Of a stretch of 64,000 bases of DNA, positions 24,934-32,829 are shown one piece after another (position 1 is the first letter of the stretch; every line of letters starts with the position of its first letter). The notes under the pieces are model-generated. The model saw only the letters and a program-made list of their open reading frames with translations, searched no databases and was not told the DNA's origin. This stretch comes from Gemmata palustris. Its GTDB lineage: Bacteria; Planctomycetota; Planctomycetia; Gemmatales; Gemmataceae. Made by a program: the position numbers and the translations under genes. Where the stretch lies: assembly GCF_017939745.1 (NCBI RefSeq), contig NZ_JAGKQQ010000001.1:372001-436000 (forward strand), written 5' to 3'.

Positions 24934-25625
24934 GCGGCTGACTTACCAAGATGGTCAACGAATTGGTAAGCAGTCTCAACCTCCTCCTTCGAGATTCCGT
25001 AGACCTTCGCGGTCCGGTCGATTCCACCCTCTGTCTTGATCGCCTCCCAGATCGCCATTGCTGTGTAGCCACTTGGGAGCAGGGGCTCCCCGAAGCGCTT
25101 CTGAGGGTCCATTTTAACGGGTATGGGATGCAGGTGATGGCTGGAGAAGATCCGGTATGCATTCACCAACCCGTTCGGGTCGAAGGAAAGATCTTCGAGA
25201 TACATCTCCACGAACTCAATCAGCCTCTGCCCCTTATGCTTGCCGGACACCTCAATAAACTCGTCCACCGTCCCCGGCGGCCGAATCACCAACTCATCGC
25301 CCAAAAGATACGTGCAGTGCTGACGAGCGAAGGGGTAATCAAGTCCCAAATGCTCTTTCGCGACCTTGATCGCTTGGCGGAACTTGGGCAGCGGTACCTT
25401 TCGTTGAAGCCGAATCTCTCTGATGGCTAACGTTTGAACGAGATCGAGGAAGGTGACGAGCCGCTCCGAATCAGAGGGCGCAAATTGTGGCTCAATGACA
25501 GATTGACTGCTAACGCTGCCGAACAGCCAGCGCGACATGAGAGATGGGGATACGCGAGCGTACAAGGCCGCCTCAGCGACCGTGTACAACCCGTTGCCGA
25601 TAAACTTCTTAGCGGTGGTTACCAT
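24930..25625 (-). CDS. HTH/DUF433-type antitoxin of a PIN-like toxin module
   Basis: A 231-residue protein. An N-terminal MerR-like helix-turn-helix (LYTVAEAALYARVSPSLMSR, about residues 13-32) is followed by a middle helical region and a C-terminal DUF433-type domain (KTEGGIDRTAKVYGISKEEV, about 197-216). Such proteins pair with PIN-like toxins as antitoxins that repress their own operon. The stop overlaps the toxin start by 4 bp. The 5' end is clear at ATG 25625. The toxin now carries a stop, so the module may be inert. Confidence 0.72.
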   Translation of the reverse strand: MVTTAKKFIGNGLYTVAEAALYARVSPSLMSRWLFGSVSSQSVIEPQFAPSDSERLVTFLDLVQTLAIREIRLQRKVPLPKFRQAIKVAKEHLGLDYPFARQHCTYLLGDELVIRPPGTVDEFIEVSGKHKGQRLIEFVEMYLEDLSFDPNGLVNAYRIFSSHHLHPIPVKMDPQKRFGEPLLPSGYTAMAIWEAIKTEGGIDRTAKVYGISKEEVETAYQFVDHLGKSAA

Positions 25626-25772
25626 TACTCGTCCCTGTCCAAAACAACAGGGCGTGGGTGATTGTGCAATGGGCGCAGTACGGACCGCGCGCCAAAATCG
25701 AGCTTACCCACACAACTATACACTCGTCAAGCAGAATCGAAAATGGTTCACACGTACACCCTCCAGTGTCGC

Positions 25773-26093
25773 TTACGCTGATGTCGCCCTGCGCAGCCGT
25801 TGCCCACAGTTCCGATGGCAGAACCGGTTCCTTCGCTTCTCCCCAACGAACCCATCCCCGCACCCCTCGCAGGTGAGCGCGGAACGCTCCCTCTGGCGCC
25901 GGTCCGAGTCCCGCTTGTGCCCGGCCGCCCACCTGCACGCGGAGCAACAGTAACTCGGAAGCGGACCGCGGGCAGGAACCCGGACGATCGGCCCCGCGCA
26001 GTGGGCACACACACGATTCTCGACTGAGCGAACCACAGATCCCCCCTCCTCTTGGTTCCAATACGTGCGGGAGTTTTTTGAGCAGGGGCACAC
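25773..26093 (-). CDS. Small protein with two zinc-ribbon motifs
   Basis: A 106-residue protein starting GTG at 26093 with AAGGAAG upstream. Two Cys4 motifs are seen: CAHC with CCSAC (about residues 29-53), and CEGC with CHRNC (about 74-98). Flanks are rich in Arg. This fits a nucleic-acid-binding zinc ribbon of the kind found beside phage genes. The family is not recognised. Confidence 0.62.
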   Translation of the reverse strand: MCPCSKNSRTYWNQEEGGSVVRSVENRVCAHCAGPIVRVPARGPLPSYCCSACRWAAGHKRDSDRRQRERSALTCEGCGDGFVGEKRRNRFCHRNCGQRLRRATSA

Positions 26094-26157
26094 GGTCTTC
26101 CTTACCCCACCTCTGAGAATCCAGGGGGATACCCCCGCCCCGACACTTTGACGGATG

Positions 26158-26529
26158 TCACTTTGACTTTTGTGCCGGTATCGGCGCGAGGGGCGTGAGC
26201 TTGTTGATGATCGCGACCTGATCGGCGATGGCCACCGCGGTCAGGTACGGCAGGTCGCGAGCCTCGTCGATCGTGAGCAGCGGTTGCCCCTCCGCGTCGC
26301 ACAGACCGAACGCGACCACGCGAACCATGCGACCGCTCACGTCGCCGGGGTTCTGCTCCTCGTACTTGCACAACGCGGCCCACTGTTCGGCGGTTAAGGT
26401 GCGCGCGTGCAACCGAATCCCCGTGACCTCAACCGGCGTGACGCGCACCGCGTCGGGTAGTCCCAGGTGGTTCATCCCGCGGCGGATGTACGCGAGGTAC
26501 GCCGGACCATCTCGTGCTCCCGCGCTCAT
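26158..26529 (-). CDS. Phage tail assembly chaperone-like protein
   Basis: A 123-residue protein. GIRLHARTLTAEQWAALCKY and VVAFGLCDAEGQPLLTIDEA, then a helix ending INKLTPLAPI, resemble tail assembly chaperones that bind tape measure proteins. Its ATGA overlaps the stop of the tape measure gene. In most phages the chaperone precedes the tape measure, so the order here is unusual and the call is tentative. Confidence 0.5.
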   Translation of the reverse strand: MSAGARDGPAYLAYIRRGMNHLGLPDAVRVTPVEVTGIRLHARTLTAEQWAALCKYEEQNPGDVSGRMVRVVAFGLCDAEGQPLLTIDEARDLPYLTAVAIADQVAIINKLTPLAPIPAQKSK

Positions 26530-27862
26530 GTGACCACCTTGAGGGTTGGACCGCTCTTGAGGATGTCGATCAACTGCCGGATGTTGCGGTCTTGGTTCTT
26601 CAGCACCTTCAACACTTCACGCTGGATCTGCACCGGGTTGTCCCCGATCGACCCGCCCGCGATGGCGTTGCTGGCGCGGAAGTTCGCGACCGCGGTGTGG
26701 GCCTCGAATGACCCGCCCAGCGCGGCGCCCGACAAGAACGGGCCACTCACGTCCGGCTTCGCGTCCTTTACCCCGGTCGCGATTGCGGACGCGAGGTTGT
26801 ACGTGTTGACTAGCGCTTCCGTCTTGTCCTGTAGCTTCTCGATCTCTTTGAGTTGGCGATCCGCAAACCCCTGCACCTTTAGCTCGTAAAGCTGGAGTTG
26901 GTTCGCGCTGAACCCCAACGTCTCGCCCTGTTTGCGGATCGCGTCCGTGACCTCTTTGAACTTGTCCGCGTCGGCACCGAACACGATCCCCGCGCCCATC
27001 CCGACCGCGTTCGCGACATACTCAAATCCTTCCGTGGTCTTCTTCAGTTTTTCGCCGTAGAACTCGAAGCTCGCGATCTGGCTTTTGCTGTACCCGTCGG
27101 CCGCCATCTCGAGCGCTTTGATTTGGTGCTCGGCTTTCCCCATCGCCGCGATCTGGCGTTCTGTGTTCTCGATCAGGCGGTTAAGCTCGCCGACCTTGAC
27201 CGGGTCGCGCTCCGGGTTGAGGATGCGCCCGCGTCGCTCCGATATGTCGAGCAGTCGGGTATTCAGTTTGTTGAGTTGGTCGCGGTACGTGTCAACGACG
27301 GCGTCGGCCGCGCCTTGGAAACGGTCCAGGTTGCCCGCGATCCGCAAGCCCTGAGTGCGGAAGTTGAAGTCGTTGAGCTTGTCCCGCTCCTCTTCCGCGA
27401 GCTTGATACTTTCGAGCAGCGCGGATCGCTCCTTCTCGCCGCGAGTGATCTCAACATCCAAGCCCCCAACCACGTCCTTCGGGCGCGCCCAGGATTCGAC
27501 CCACTCCATGCGGATGTTCGCGAGCCGGTCCGTCGTCGCCGTAATGTTTTGCAGATGCCGCTCGGTCTCTTCGAGAAACCGGTTCAGCCGCTCGGTGCCC
27601 GTGTACCACCGAATGATCGCGCGCCCTCGGTGGCGAAGTCGGTCGCCATCTGTTTCGCTTTATCCTTCGCGACACCGAAAACCTCGCTCGCACCGCCGCC
27701 GAGCTTTCCGCCGATCGCGGACGCCGTTTTCCCGGCCGCCACTCGGGTGCGCGCCGCCCAACTTTCAGTCGCGGCTTCGGCCTTTTTCAAGCCAACCAGC
27801 AGTTGGTCCGCGTTCGCCGTGAGAACCACCGCGCCGGTCCCGATCGCGTTCCCGCCCGCCAT
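26526..27862 (-). pseudogene. Phage tail tape measure-like protein, frameshifted
   Basis: The N-terminal part (27862 to about 27610) begins GTGAVVLTANADQLLVGLKK and a Gly/Ala-rich helix typical of tape measure starts. The frame then breaks near 27610, and the sequence resumes in the -1 frame with YTGTERLNRFLEETERHLQN and continues as a long coiled-coil-like helical protein (ALLESIKLAEEERDKLNDFN, EKLQDKTEALVNTYNLASAI) to the TGA at 26526. The joined product is about 445 residues, short for a tape measure. No slippery sequence is at the junction, so a 1-nt deletion or an assembly error is likely. Confidence 0.65.
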
Positions 27863-27930
27863 TGGAACACCTTCAGTTGGATGTGCAGAAGAACCGCGCC
27901 GACGAGTGCCGGCGCGGGAGGGAGCCGGAA

Positions 27931-28659
27931 TCAGCCCGTGGGCAGGTCACTTACGTCCGCGGACGTGAGTGCGCCCGCGTTGAGCAGCTCGCGAATCAGG
28001 GCTTGTGCGTCGTATGGATTCGTTCCGACCGACATACCCGGGCGGAACACGATGTTGGGCATCGAATGGCCCCAGCCATGCCGCTCGAACCGCGCGATTT
28101 GCTCGCTAAATTCCATACCCGCGCGGATCATAGTGACCAGCCCCAGGGCGAAGTCGCGGGCTGCAGGCGCGAGTGCCTTTTCGATCGCGGGAACCGCGCG
28201 CCGCTTCGCGGACTCGATCGCAGGCCACACCGCGGCGGCCGCCTGCTTCGCGGCCTCGTAGGAACAGCGCTCGGTTGTGGTGAGTGCCTGCAGGCGCTGC
28301 ACGTCGGCCTCTTCGATGGGCGCGCGGCCCGCGAGCATGGCCGCGACAATCAGTTCGTCGAGTTGACCCGGTTCGGGGCGCTGCCCCGGCTGCAGTCCGG
28401 TTCGCTCCGTGAGGTCCGCGAGTTCGTCACAGACTCCAAGCCAACGTTCGCGCAGGTCCGCCGCCTTCTGGCGCGCCGCGATCACGGCGGGGTCGGTTTC
28501 CACGTCCACACCGGCCACCGCGGGCACCGTTGCGGGCTGATCGATTCGCTCGCGCTTCAGCGCCATCCCACGCGGCTTCGGAGCCCCCTTTTCGACTTGA
28601 GAGAGAACCGCCTGAACCGCCGCGAGGTCGCGGGCCGCATCCGTACTCTGATTCGCCAT
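27931..28659 (-). CDS. Hypothetical phage-associated protein, 242 residues
   Basis: A helical protein with no signal peptide. It has a repeated start LAAVQAVLSQVEKG, shared in form with the next gene upstream (VAAINALLRNDP, LMAIQATLARGN), and ends GTNPYDAQALIRELLNAGAL. No family recognised. The ATG at 28659 has TAGGGTG upstream. It lies just before the tape measure gene and may be a structural or chaperone-like protein. Confidence 0.58.
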   Translation of the reverse strand: MANQSTDAARDLAAVQAVLSQVEKGAPKPRGMALKRERIDQPATVPAVAGVDVETDPAVIAARQKAADLRERWLGVCDELADLTERTGLQPGQRPEPGQLDELIVAAMLAGRAPIEEADVQRLQALTTTERCSYEAAKQAAAAVWPAIESAKRRAVPAIEKALAPAARDFALGLVTMIRAGMEFSEQIARFERHGWGHSMPNIVFRPGMSVGTNPYDAQALIRELLNAGALTSADVSDLPTG

Positions 28660-28721
28660 GCTAAGCACCCTAATTGCATTTGAATGGAACCAACCGGCGA
28701 CGTGCCGGCCGGTGGAAATTC

Positions 28722-29084
28722 TCAGCCGTCAAAATCGGTGTCACAGAAGCCGTTGAGGGCAAGGTCGATCTCGTCCTCTGGGTCAAGCTGGCGCCGCGCC
28801 CCAGGCCGTTGGTTGCCACGCGCGAGAGTCGCCTGAATCGCCATGAGGTCCGCCGCCATACTTCCGCCCGGCCGCCCGACGGCGGGAACCGGGTCGTTGC
28901 GGAGCAGCGCGTTGATCGCCGCCACGTCCGCCGCCATCGTCCCGCCGGCCCGCACGAGGGGCTTCCCGAACGCCACCCGCTCGTGCAGCGCCATCGCCGC
29001 CCGGTCACCCTTCTCTCGCGCCTCGAAGTAGCGCTTCTCGGCTTCAAACCGCGCGTTCGTTGTGTGCCCAATCGCGTACCGCAT
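28722..29084 (-). CDS. Hypothetical phage-associated protein, 120 residues
   Basis: A helical protein with internal repeats: MAADVAAINALLRNDP and MAADLMAIQATLARGN. The end is acidic (DPEDEIDLALNGFCDTDFDG). No family recognised. It lies in the phage-like operon between the small HTH gene and the 242-residue protein and resembles the start of the latter. Confidence 0.55.
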   Translation of the reverse strand: MRYAIGHTTNARFEAEKRYFEAREKGDRAAMALHERVAFGKPLVRAGGTMAADVAAINALLRNDPVPAVGRPGGSMAADLMAIQATLARGNQRPGARRQLDPEDEIDLALNGFCDTDFDG

Positions 29085-29099
29085 TCATCACCCTTGGAG

Positions 29100-29312
29100 T
29101 TAACGTGCCTGAACCGTCTGGCCGCCGGTCCGCTCGCCCAGCAGTTGCCGCGGGAACCGAACCAGCCGCCCGAACTTCACGAACGGCACCGCGCCGTTCC
29201 GCATACCCCGGCGAACGCTCGCCTCACTGCATTGCCACGCCGCGCACAGTTGGGCGAACGTGATGTACTTCGCCTCACCCGGAACCGTGGTCGTGTTCAC
29301 CTCGTCGTGCAT
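29100..29312 (-). CDS. Small helix-turn-helix (excisionase-like) protein
   Basis: A 70-residue protein. ITFAQLCAAWQCSEASVRRG followed by VPFVKFGRLVRFPRQLL is the winged HTH pattern of excisionase/HTH_17 proteins. GGGAGAG precedes the ATG at 29312. It may direct excision by the recombinase at 31338-32627 or act as a repressor. Confidence 0.68.
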   Translation of the reverse strand: MHDEVNTTTVPGEAKYITFAQLCAAWQCSEASVRRGMRNGAVPFVKFGRLVRFPRQLLGERTGGQTVQAR

Positions 29313-29396
29313 CTCGATCTCTCCCGGCGGTTCGTGAAACCTTCCGCCCGCCAGTACCCTGTCTTGTTGGTTTGCCCCATGTCCTGTTAACGCAAA

Positions 29397-29423
29397 CAGC
29401 CCGCGGGAAAAATCCGCGGGCTG
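29397..29423. terminator. GC-rich hairpin after prohead protease gene
   Basis: CAGCCCGCGG (29397-29406) pairs with CCGCGGGCTG (29414-29423) across GAAAAAT. It lies 28 bp after the minus-strand protease stop; the following run is weak (TGTTTGCG). Confidence 0.55.
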
Positions 29424-29450
29424 TCAGGTGGTTCGTGGTCGGGTACGCGG

Positions 29451-29963
29451 TCAGAGTTGCTCCCCCTCGATCGGCTCGAACGGGTGCCCGCCGCGGACCC
29501 CCACCGTCGTCGCGGTGTACGCGGGACTGCTCACCGGGGAGAACGCTTCGAGGTGGACTTCGGTGTGTTCCAAAATGCGCCGGCCGCCCTCGGTGAAGAC
29601 GCGGTACTCGCGCGGGATGAACCGGACCGACGCGCCGCGGAGCGACCGGGACGCGATCAGTTCGCGCAGTTGGTGCGCCCCGGTGCAACGAGACAGGTCC
29701 GCGGCGTACCACAAGCCGACCTCATCGACCCAGAGCCGGACCACGCCGTCCTCGGTGTAGCCGATCCGAATCTCACCGTTGTGGAGGAGATCGCACCGCA
29801 CATTTCGCCGGAGCCGGAGCACGCGATCGAACGCGGTCGGGGCGAACCGCTCGTACAGGGGTTCGGCGCCGTACTGTTCCCACTGCCCGGTCGGTAGCTC
29901 GTATTCGGTGCCCGGAGCGTCCGGCCGGTAGAACGGGCACGCGAGGCCGTAAAGTTCGCCCAT
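29451..29963 (-). CDS. HK97-family prohead protease
   Basis: A 170-residue protein with FAPTAFDRVLRLRRNVRCDL, LLHNGEIRIG, SRSLRGASVRFIPREYRV and HLEAFSPVSSPAYTATTV, the family's catalytic His and Ser region. The enzyme matures phage capsids by cutting scaffold and coat protein. The ATG at 29963 has GAGG 10 bp upstream and is preferred to 30008. No capsid, portal or terminase gene is found in the element, which is odd for a prohead protease. Confidence 0.78.
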   Translation of the reverse strand: MGELYGLACPFYRPDAPGTEYELPTGQWEQYGAEPLYERFAPTAFDRVLRLRRNVRCDLLHNGEIRIGYTEDGVVRLWVDEVGLWYAADLSRCTGAHQLRELIASRSLRGASVRFIPREYRVFTEGGRRILEHTEVHLEAFSPVSSPAYTATTVGVRGGHPFEPIEGEQL

Positions 29964-29989
29964 GATCGTGTACCTCGTGTTGTTCGCGA

Positions 29990-30538
29990 TCACCCCGCAC
30001 TCAAACACTTTTCGCCGTTGCGACGCTCCGGCTTGATCCGTCCGGGCGCCAACAATTCGGCCGCGCGATGGAGCATGCGGTTCACCGTGTCGTGAGAGCG
30101 CCCCGTGAGCAGGCCGATTTCGCGGCAGGTGTAGGAGTCGATCATGTACAACCTCACGACGAACGCGAGGTCTTCGGGAAGCTCATCAATCAGCACGGGC
30201 TTCGCGGGCTGCTCAACCCGCCGGCGCGCCACCTCGTGTGTGAGCGACACTACCGCCGGCCGGTTCGAGCGCCGGAGCTTCAACCGGTGCAACGAGCGTC
30301 CGAACCAGCGCCGAATCGCCGTCTTCGCGAACGGGATGAACGTGCCCGGGTTGGTGCAGTTGTCGCGCGCCCAGAGGATCGCGTCGGCGGCCGCGTCGAT
30401 CAGCACTTGTTCGGTTTCGTCGTTCCCGCCGGCGCGCTTGTGGGCGAAGCCCAACGCCCATCGGTACACGGCCGAGTAGTCCGCATCCGCGATCGTCAGG
30501 GGCGCGCCCACGAGTACCTCGTTGTTCTCGGTTAGCAT
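29990..30538 (-). CDS. ECF-like RNA polymerase sigma factor
   Basis: A 182-residue protein with a sigma region 2-like helix near the N-terminus (DAAADAILWARDNC, FIPFAKTAIRRWFGRSLHRL) and a region 4 helix-turn-helix (LYMIDSYTCREIGLLTGRSH, DTVNRMLHRAAELL, about 130-165). GAGG lies 6 bp before the ATG at 30538. It heads the phage-like operon and may direct its own late or accessory promoters. The 800-bp region upstream holds the phased repeats. Confidence 0.74.
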   Translation of the reverse strand: MLTENNEVLVGAPLTIADADYSAVYRWALGFAHKRAGGNDETEQVLIDAAADAILWARDNCTNPGTFIPFAKTAIRRWFGRSLHRLKLRRSNRPAVVSLTHEVARRRVEQPAKPVLIDELPEDLAFVVRLYMIDSYTCREIGLLTGRSHDTVNRMLHRAAELLAPGRIKPERRNGEKCLSAG

Positions 30539-31337
30539 TTCGACCTCGCGGTTGTTGGTTGGTCCGGCGGATGCGGCTCGTCTTCCTAATCTGTCGGGAT
30601 GGCGCGGGTTGGTGCGTACCGACCCCTGCGATGGAGTTGGTACAGTCAAAACCCTGTCGTACATGGACGGGAAGTTTGACCGGCCCGGGTATTTGGTTCG
30701 CGCATCCCGGGCTTCCACCCTGCGCGCCGAACAGTGGTGGGTCGCTGGCAGGGTGTCGGTACGCACACCAGCGCTGTTCGGTACGGCCACCCGCGCCCGG
30801 GTCGCCTTCACTCCTGGCTCATCGCCCTCACGTTCCCGGAGTAGGGAACCGATCCGTCGGCCGCAGCCACGCACGGAACAACGCGCTCGCCCAACCGGGG
30901 GCTATGTCGAGGTGAAGTGTACACGATGGCATATGGTGAACACAAGGTCGGTGCGCGGCGAGGTCTGCCCCTTGCTCTTGCCCGCCGGAATTACGACGCG
31001 AGCGCGACGAAAACGCGACGGGGCTGCGACAAAAGCGAGACCTTTAAAGGTCACCCCAAAGGTGGGTCCAAAGGTGGTTGACGTGTGGTGCGGACTATGG
31101 AGATTTGGGAACCACACCACCCTTAAGGGTCAACCCAAGGGTGGTGTCAAGGGTCACGACGTGGGGCAGAAAAGCGGCTCGATTTTGGAACCCCGAACCA
31201 AGATACCGAACACGACAAAAACGACCGTTCTTACCGAACCCGAACAAATCCGTTAGAGCCGAGTGGTCGCCTTACGTCTGCGCGCAGATGTTTGCACCCG
31301 CACGCAGATGCATTCCGGGCGGTCGCGCCCCAGCTCG
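30539..31337. other. Non-coding region between recombinase and sigma factor
   Basis: No supported gene lies in these 800 bases. The left part is GC-rich with imperfect inverted repeats; the right part contains the phased repeat blocks at 31041-31163. It is the likely control region for the sigma factor gene, and perhaps for replication or excision. Confidence 0.5.
31041..31163. repeat. Two blocks of three 12-bp-phased AARGGT repeats
   Basis: Block 1 has AAAGGT at 31046, 31058 and 31070. Block 2 has AAGGGT at 31125, 31137 and 31149. Each block opens with a palindrome (CCTTTAAAGG, CCCTTAAGGG) and ends in GACGTG. In block 2 all three half sites and the palindrome share the same A-to-G change. 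ACACCACCCTT (31114-31124) and AAGGGTGGTGT (31137-31147) also form an 11-bp inverted repeat. Confidence 0.72.
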
Positions 31338-32627
31338 CTACCCCATCGCGCGCGCGATCTCGATCTTCGCGCGCATCTGCGGGTCCAGGTGAACGTAAAC
31401 GGCCGACGCCACCGCGTTCGTGTCGCCGATGGCCGCCGCCGCGTAGTCGAGGCTCCTGAACTTCTCCGCGACCTCCGTTGCGAGCGCGTGCCGGAGTTGG
31501 TGCGGTGACCACCGTGACCCGGCCTTCACGCTTGCGCGCGAGATGGCATGGCTGTAGTCTTCTGTGCCCTCTCCAAAAATCGGCCCGACCGGGTTACCTT
31601 CGAGGTAAGGCGTCAGGAGCGCGATCGACTTCGGCCCCAGGTAATACGTCTGTGCCTTGCCCCGGTGCCGGTTCTTGTTGGCCTTCCCCACGCGGTAGAT
31701 CCACACGTCCGTAGTGTGCTCCAAGTCGCCCACTTCGAGCGCGCACACCTCGCCGGACCTCATTCCGGTCAACCGCTGCAGCCGCACCATCGCCGCGATC
31801 TTCACCCGGCGCTCCGGATCGGACGGGGTCAGGTGCGGAATTGTAGCTTTGATCTGCGCGTCCGTTGCCGGGCGCTTTTTCGGACGATCAGGTGCCGCCG
31901 ATCGTCCGGCCTTGAGCTTCTCGACGAGCCGCAGCGCGCCGTGAACACCGGGAGGAACGAGCGATTGCCCGGCCCCCCAGCCGAACATTCTAACCACCCT
32001 ATTGATGTAGGCGTTGACGGTGGATCGCGCGGTGCCCCAGTCGATAAGGATCTGACGGCAGGCCCGGAGTGCGGCGGGATCGAAGTCCGTAGCGAGGCGG
32101 TTCTCAACGCCTTCAAGCACGAGGCGAACGGCCGCCAAACACGTCTTCACCTCCGATGTGGGCTTCCCGTCTTTTGTGTAGTAGTCGCGGACATGCACCA
32201 TCCACTGCTCCGCGAGGGACGCGACCGACACCCCGCCCGCGTTTTTCATCCCCGAACCGGTCGCCGCGTCGTACTTGCCCGCGACCCAATCGGTCGCGAA
32301 CTTCCGGTACGCGGTGTTCGCCTCCGCGCTCCCGTGCTTTCCGAAGTACCTTTCGTTGATCTTCCCCGTCATCCGCCAGCGCGAGTACGCGCGCCCGGAC
32401 GGGTGCCGTTTCAACTTCGGCACCGGGCGCGGAACGCCGGCCGCGGGGCGCCCGCCGTAGAGGGATGCCCTCCGAACCGGCACCGTCGCCGCTTCTTCGA
32501 CGGTTTTGCCGTATGTGAAGATTCGGGCGTAGAGCGTCTTCACGCTGATCCCGCACCGCTTCGACAGCTCGACGAGATTCATTTTCTCGCCGCGGTACTC
32601 GACCACTGTTTCATCGCCTTGTGCCAT
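31338..32627 (-). CDS. Tyrosine recombinase (integrase)
   Basis: A 429-residue site-specific recombinase. An N-terminal HTH-like segment (VELSKRCGISVKTLYARI) precedes a core-binding domain and the catalytic domain with Arg in RLTGMRSGEVCALE (about residue 295), HxxR in WSPHQLRHALATEV (about 382-388) and nucleophile Tyr in NAVASAVYVHLDPQM (about 415). The ATG at 32627 has AGGGG 5 bp upstream. It lies next to the right direct repeat and transcribes inward, as integrases of integrated elements usually do. It should integrate and excise the element. Confidence 0.88.
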   Translation of the reverse strand: MAQGDETVVEYRGEKMNLVELSKRCGISVKTLYARIFTYGKTVEEAATVPVRRASLYGGRPAAGVPRPVPKLKRHPSGRAYSRWRMTGKINERYFGKHGSAEANTAYRKFATDWVAGKYDAATGSGMKNAGGVSVASLAEQWMVHVRDYYTKDGKPTSEVKTCLAAVRLVLEGVENRLATDFDPAALRACRQILIDWGTARSTVNAYINRVVRMFGWGAGQSLVPPGVHGALRLVEKLKAGRSAAPDRPKKRPATDAQIKATIPHLTPSDPERRVKIAAMVRLQRLTGMRSGEVCALEVGDLEHTTDVWIYRVGKANKNRHRGKAQTYYLGPKSIALLTPYLEGNPVGPIFGEGTEDYSHAISRASVKAGSRWSPHQLRHALATEVAEKFRSLDYAAAAIGDTNAVASAVYVHLDPQMRAKIEIARAMG

Positions 32628-32749
32628 TGCATCCCCTAAAATAATGTTCGTATTGGCCACACGTCCACTATTTACTGTCCCCTATGAAAAGATTCAAATC
32701 GCTTGAAATCACAGCGACTTCAAGGGCTCGATCCGTGGTCGTTGAAAAC

Positions 32750-32768
32750 TTCCGATTCCAACCACGAA
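32750..32768. repeat. Putative attR (19-bp direct repeat)
   Basis: TTCCGATTCCAACCACGAA, identical to 15058-15076, 122 bp upstream of the recombinase start. An inverted pair CTTGAA (32702-32707) / TTCAAG (32719-32724) lies beside it. Confidence 0.62.
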
Positions 32769-32829
32769 GTGGAACAAAACCGGCGGTAAAATCACATAAC
32801 GCATCGCTCGCACAGCGCCAGACCGTGTC

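Larger units (their letters stand above)
15058..32768. mobile_element. Probable integrated element, 17.7 kb
   Basis: The direct repeat TTCCGATTCCAACCACGAA occurs at 15058-15076 and 32750-32768. Between them lie a tyrosine recombinase next to the right copy, phage-like genes, a toxin-antitoxin pair, two insertion sequences, and many small genes of no known function. Host-type genes (bfr/bfd; sigma-54 regulator) lie immediately outside. This layout fits an integrative element or degenerate prophage with attL and attR. No tRNA gene is at either end. The boundaries are inferred from the repeat only. Confidence 0.68.

Noticed and set aside
28674-29390. A 238-codon plus-strand frame
   Set aside because: It is antisense to two phage-like genes with proper starts and is Arg/Pro/His-rich.
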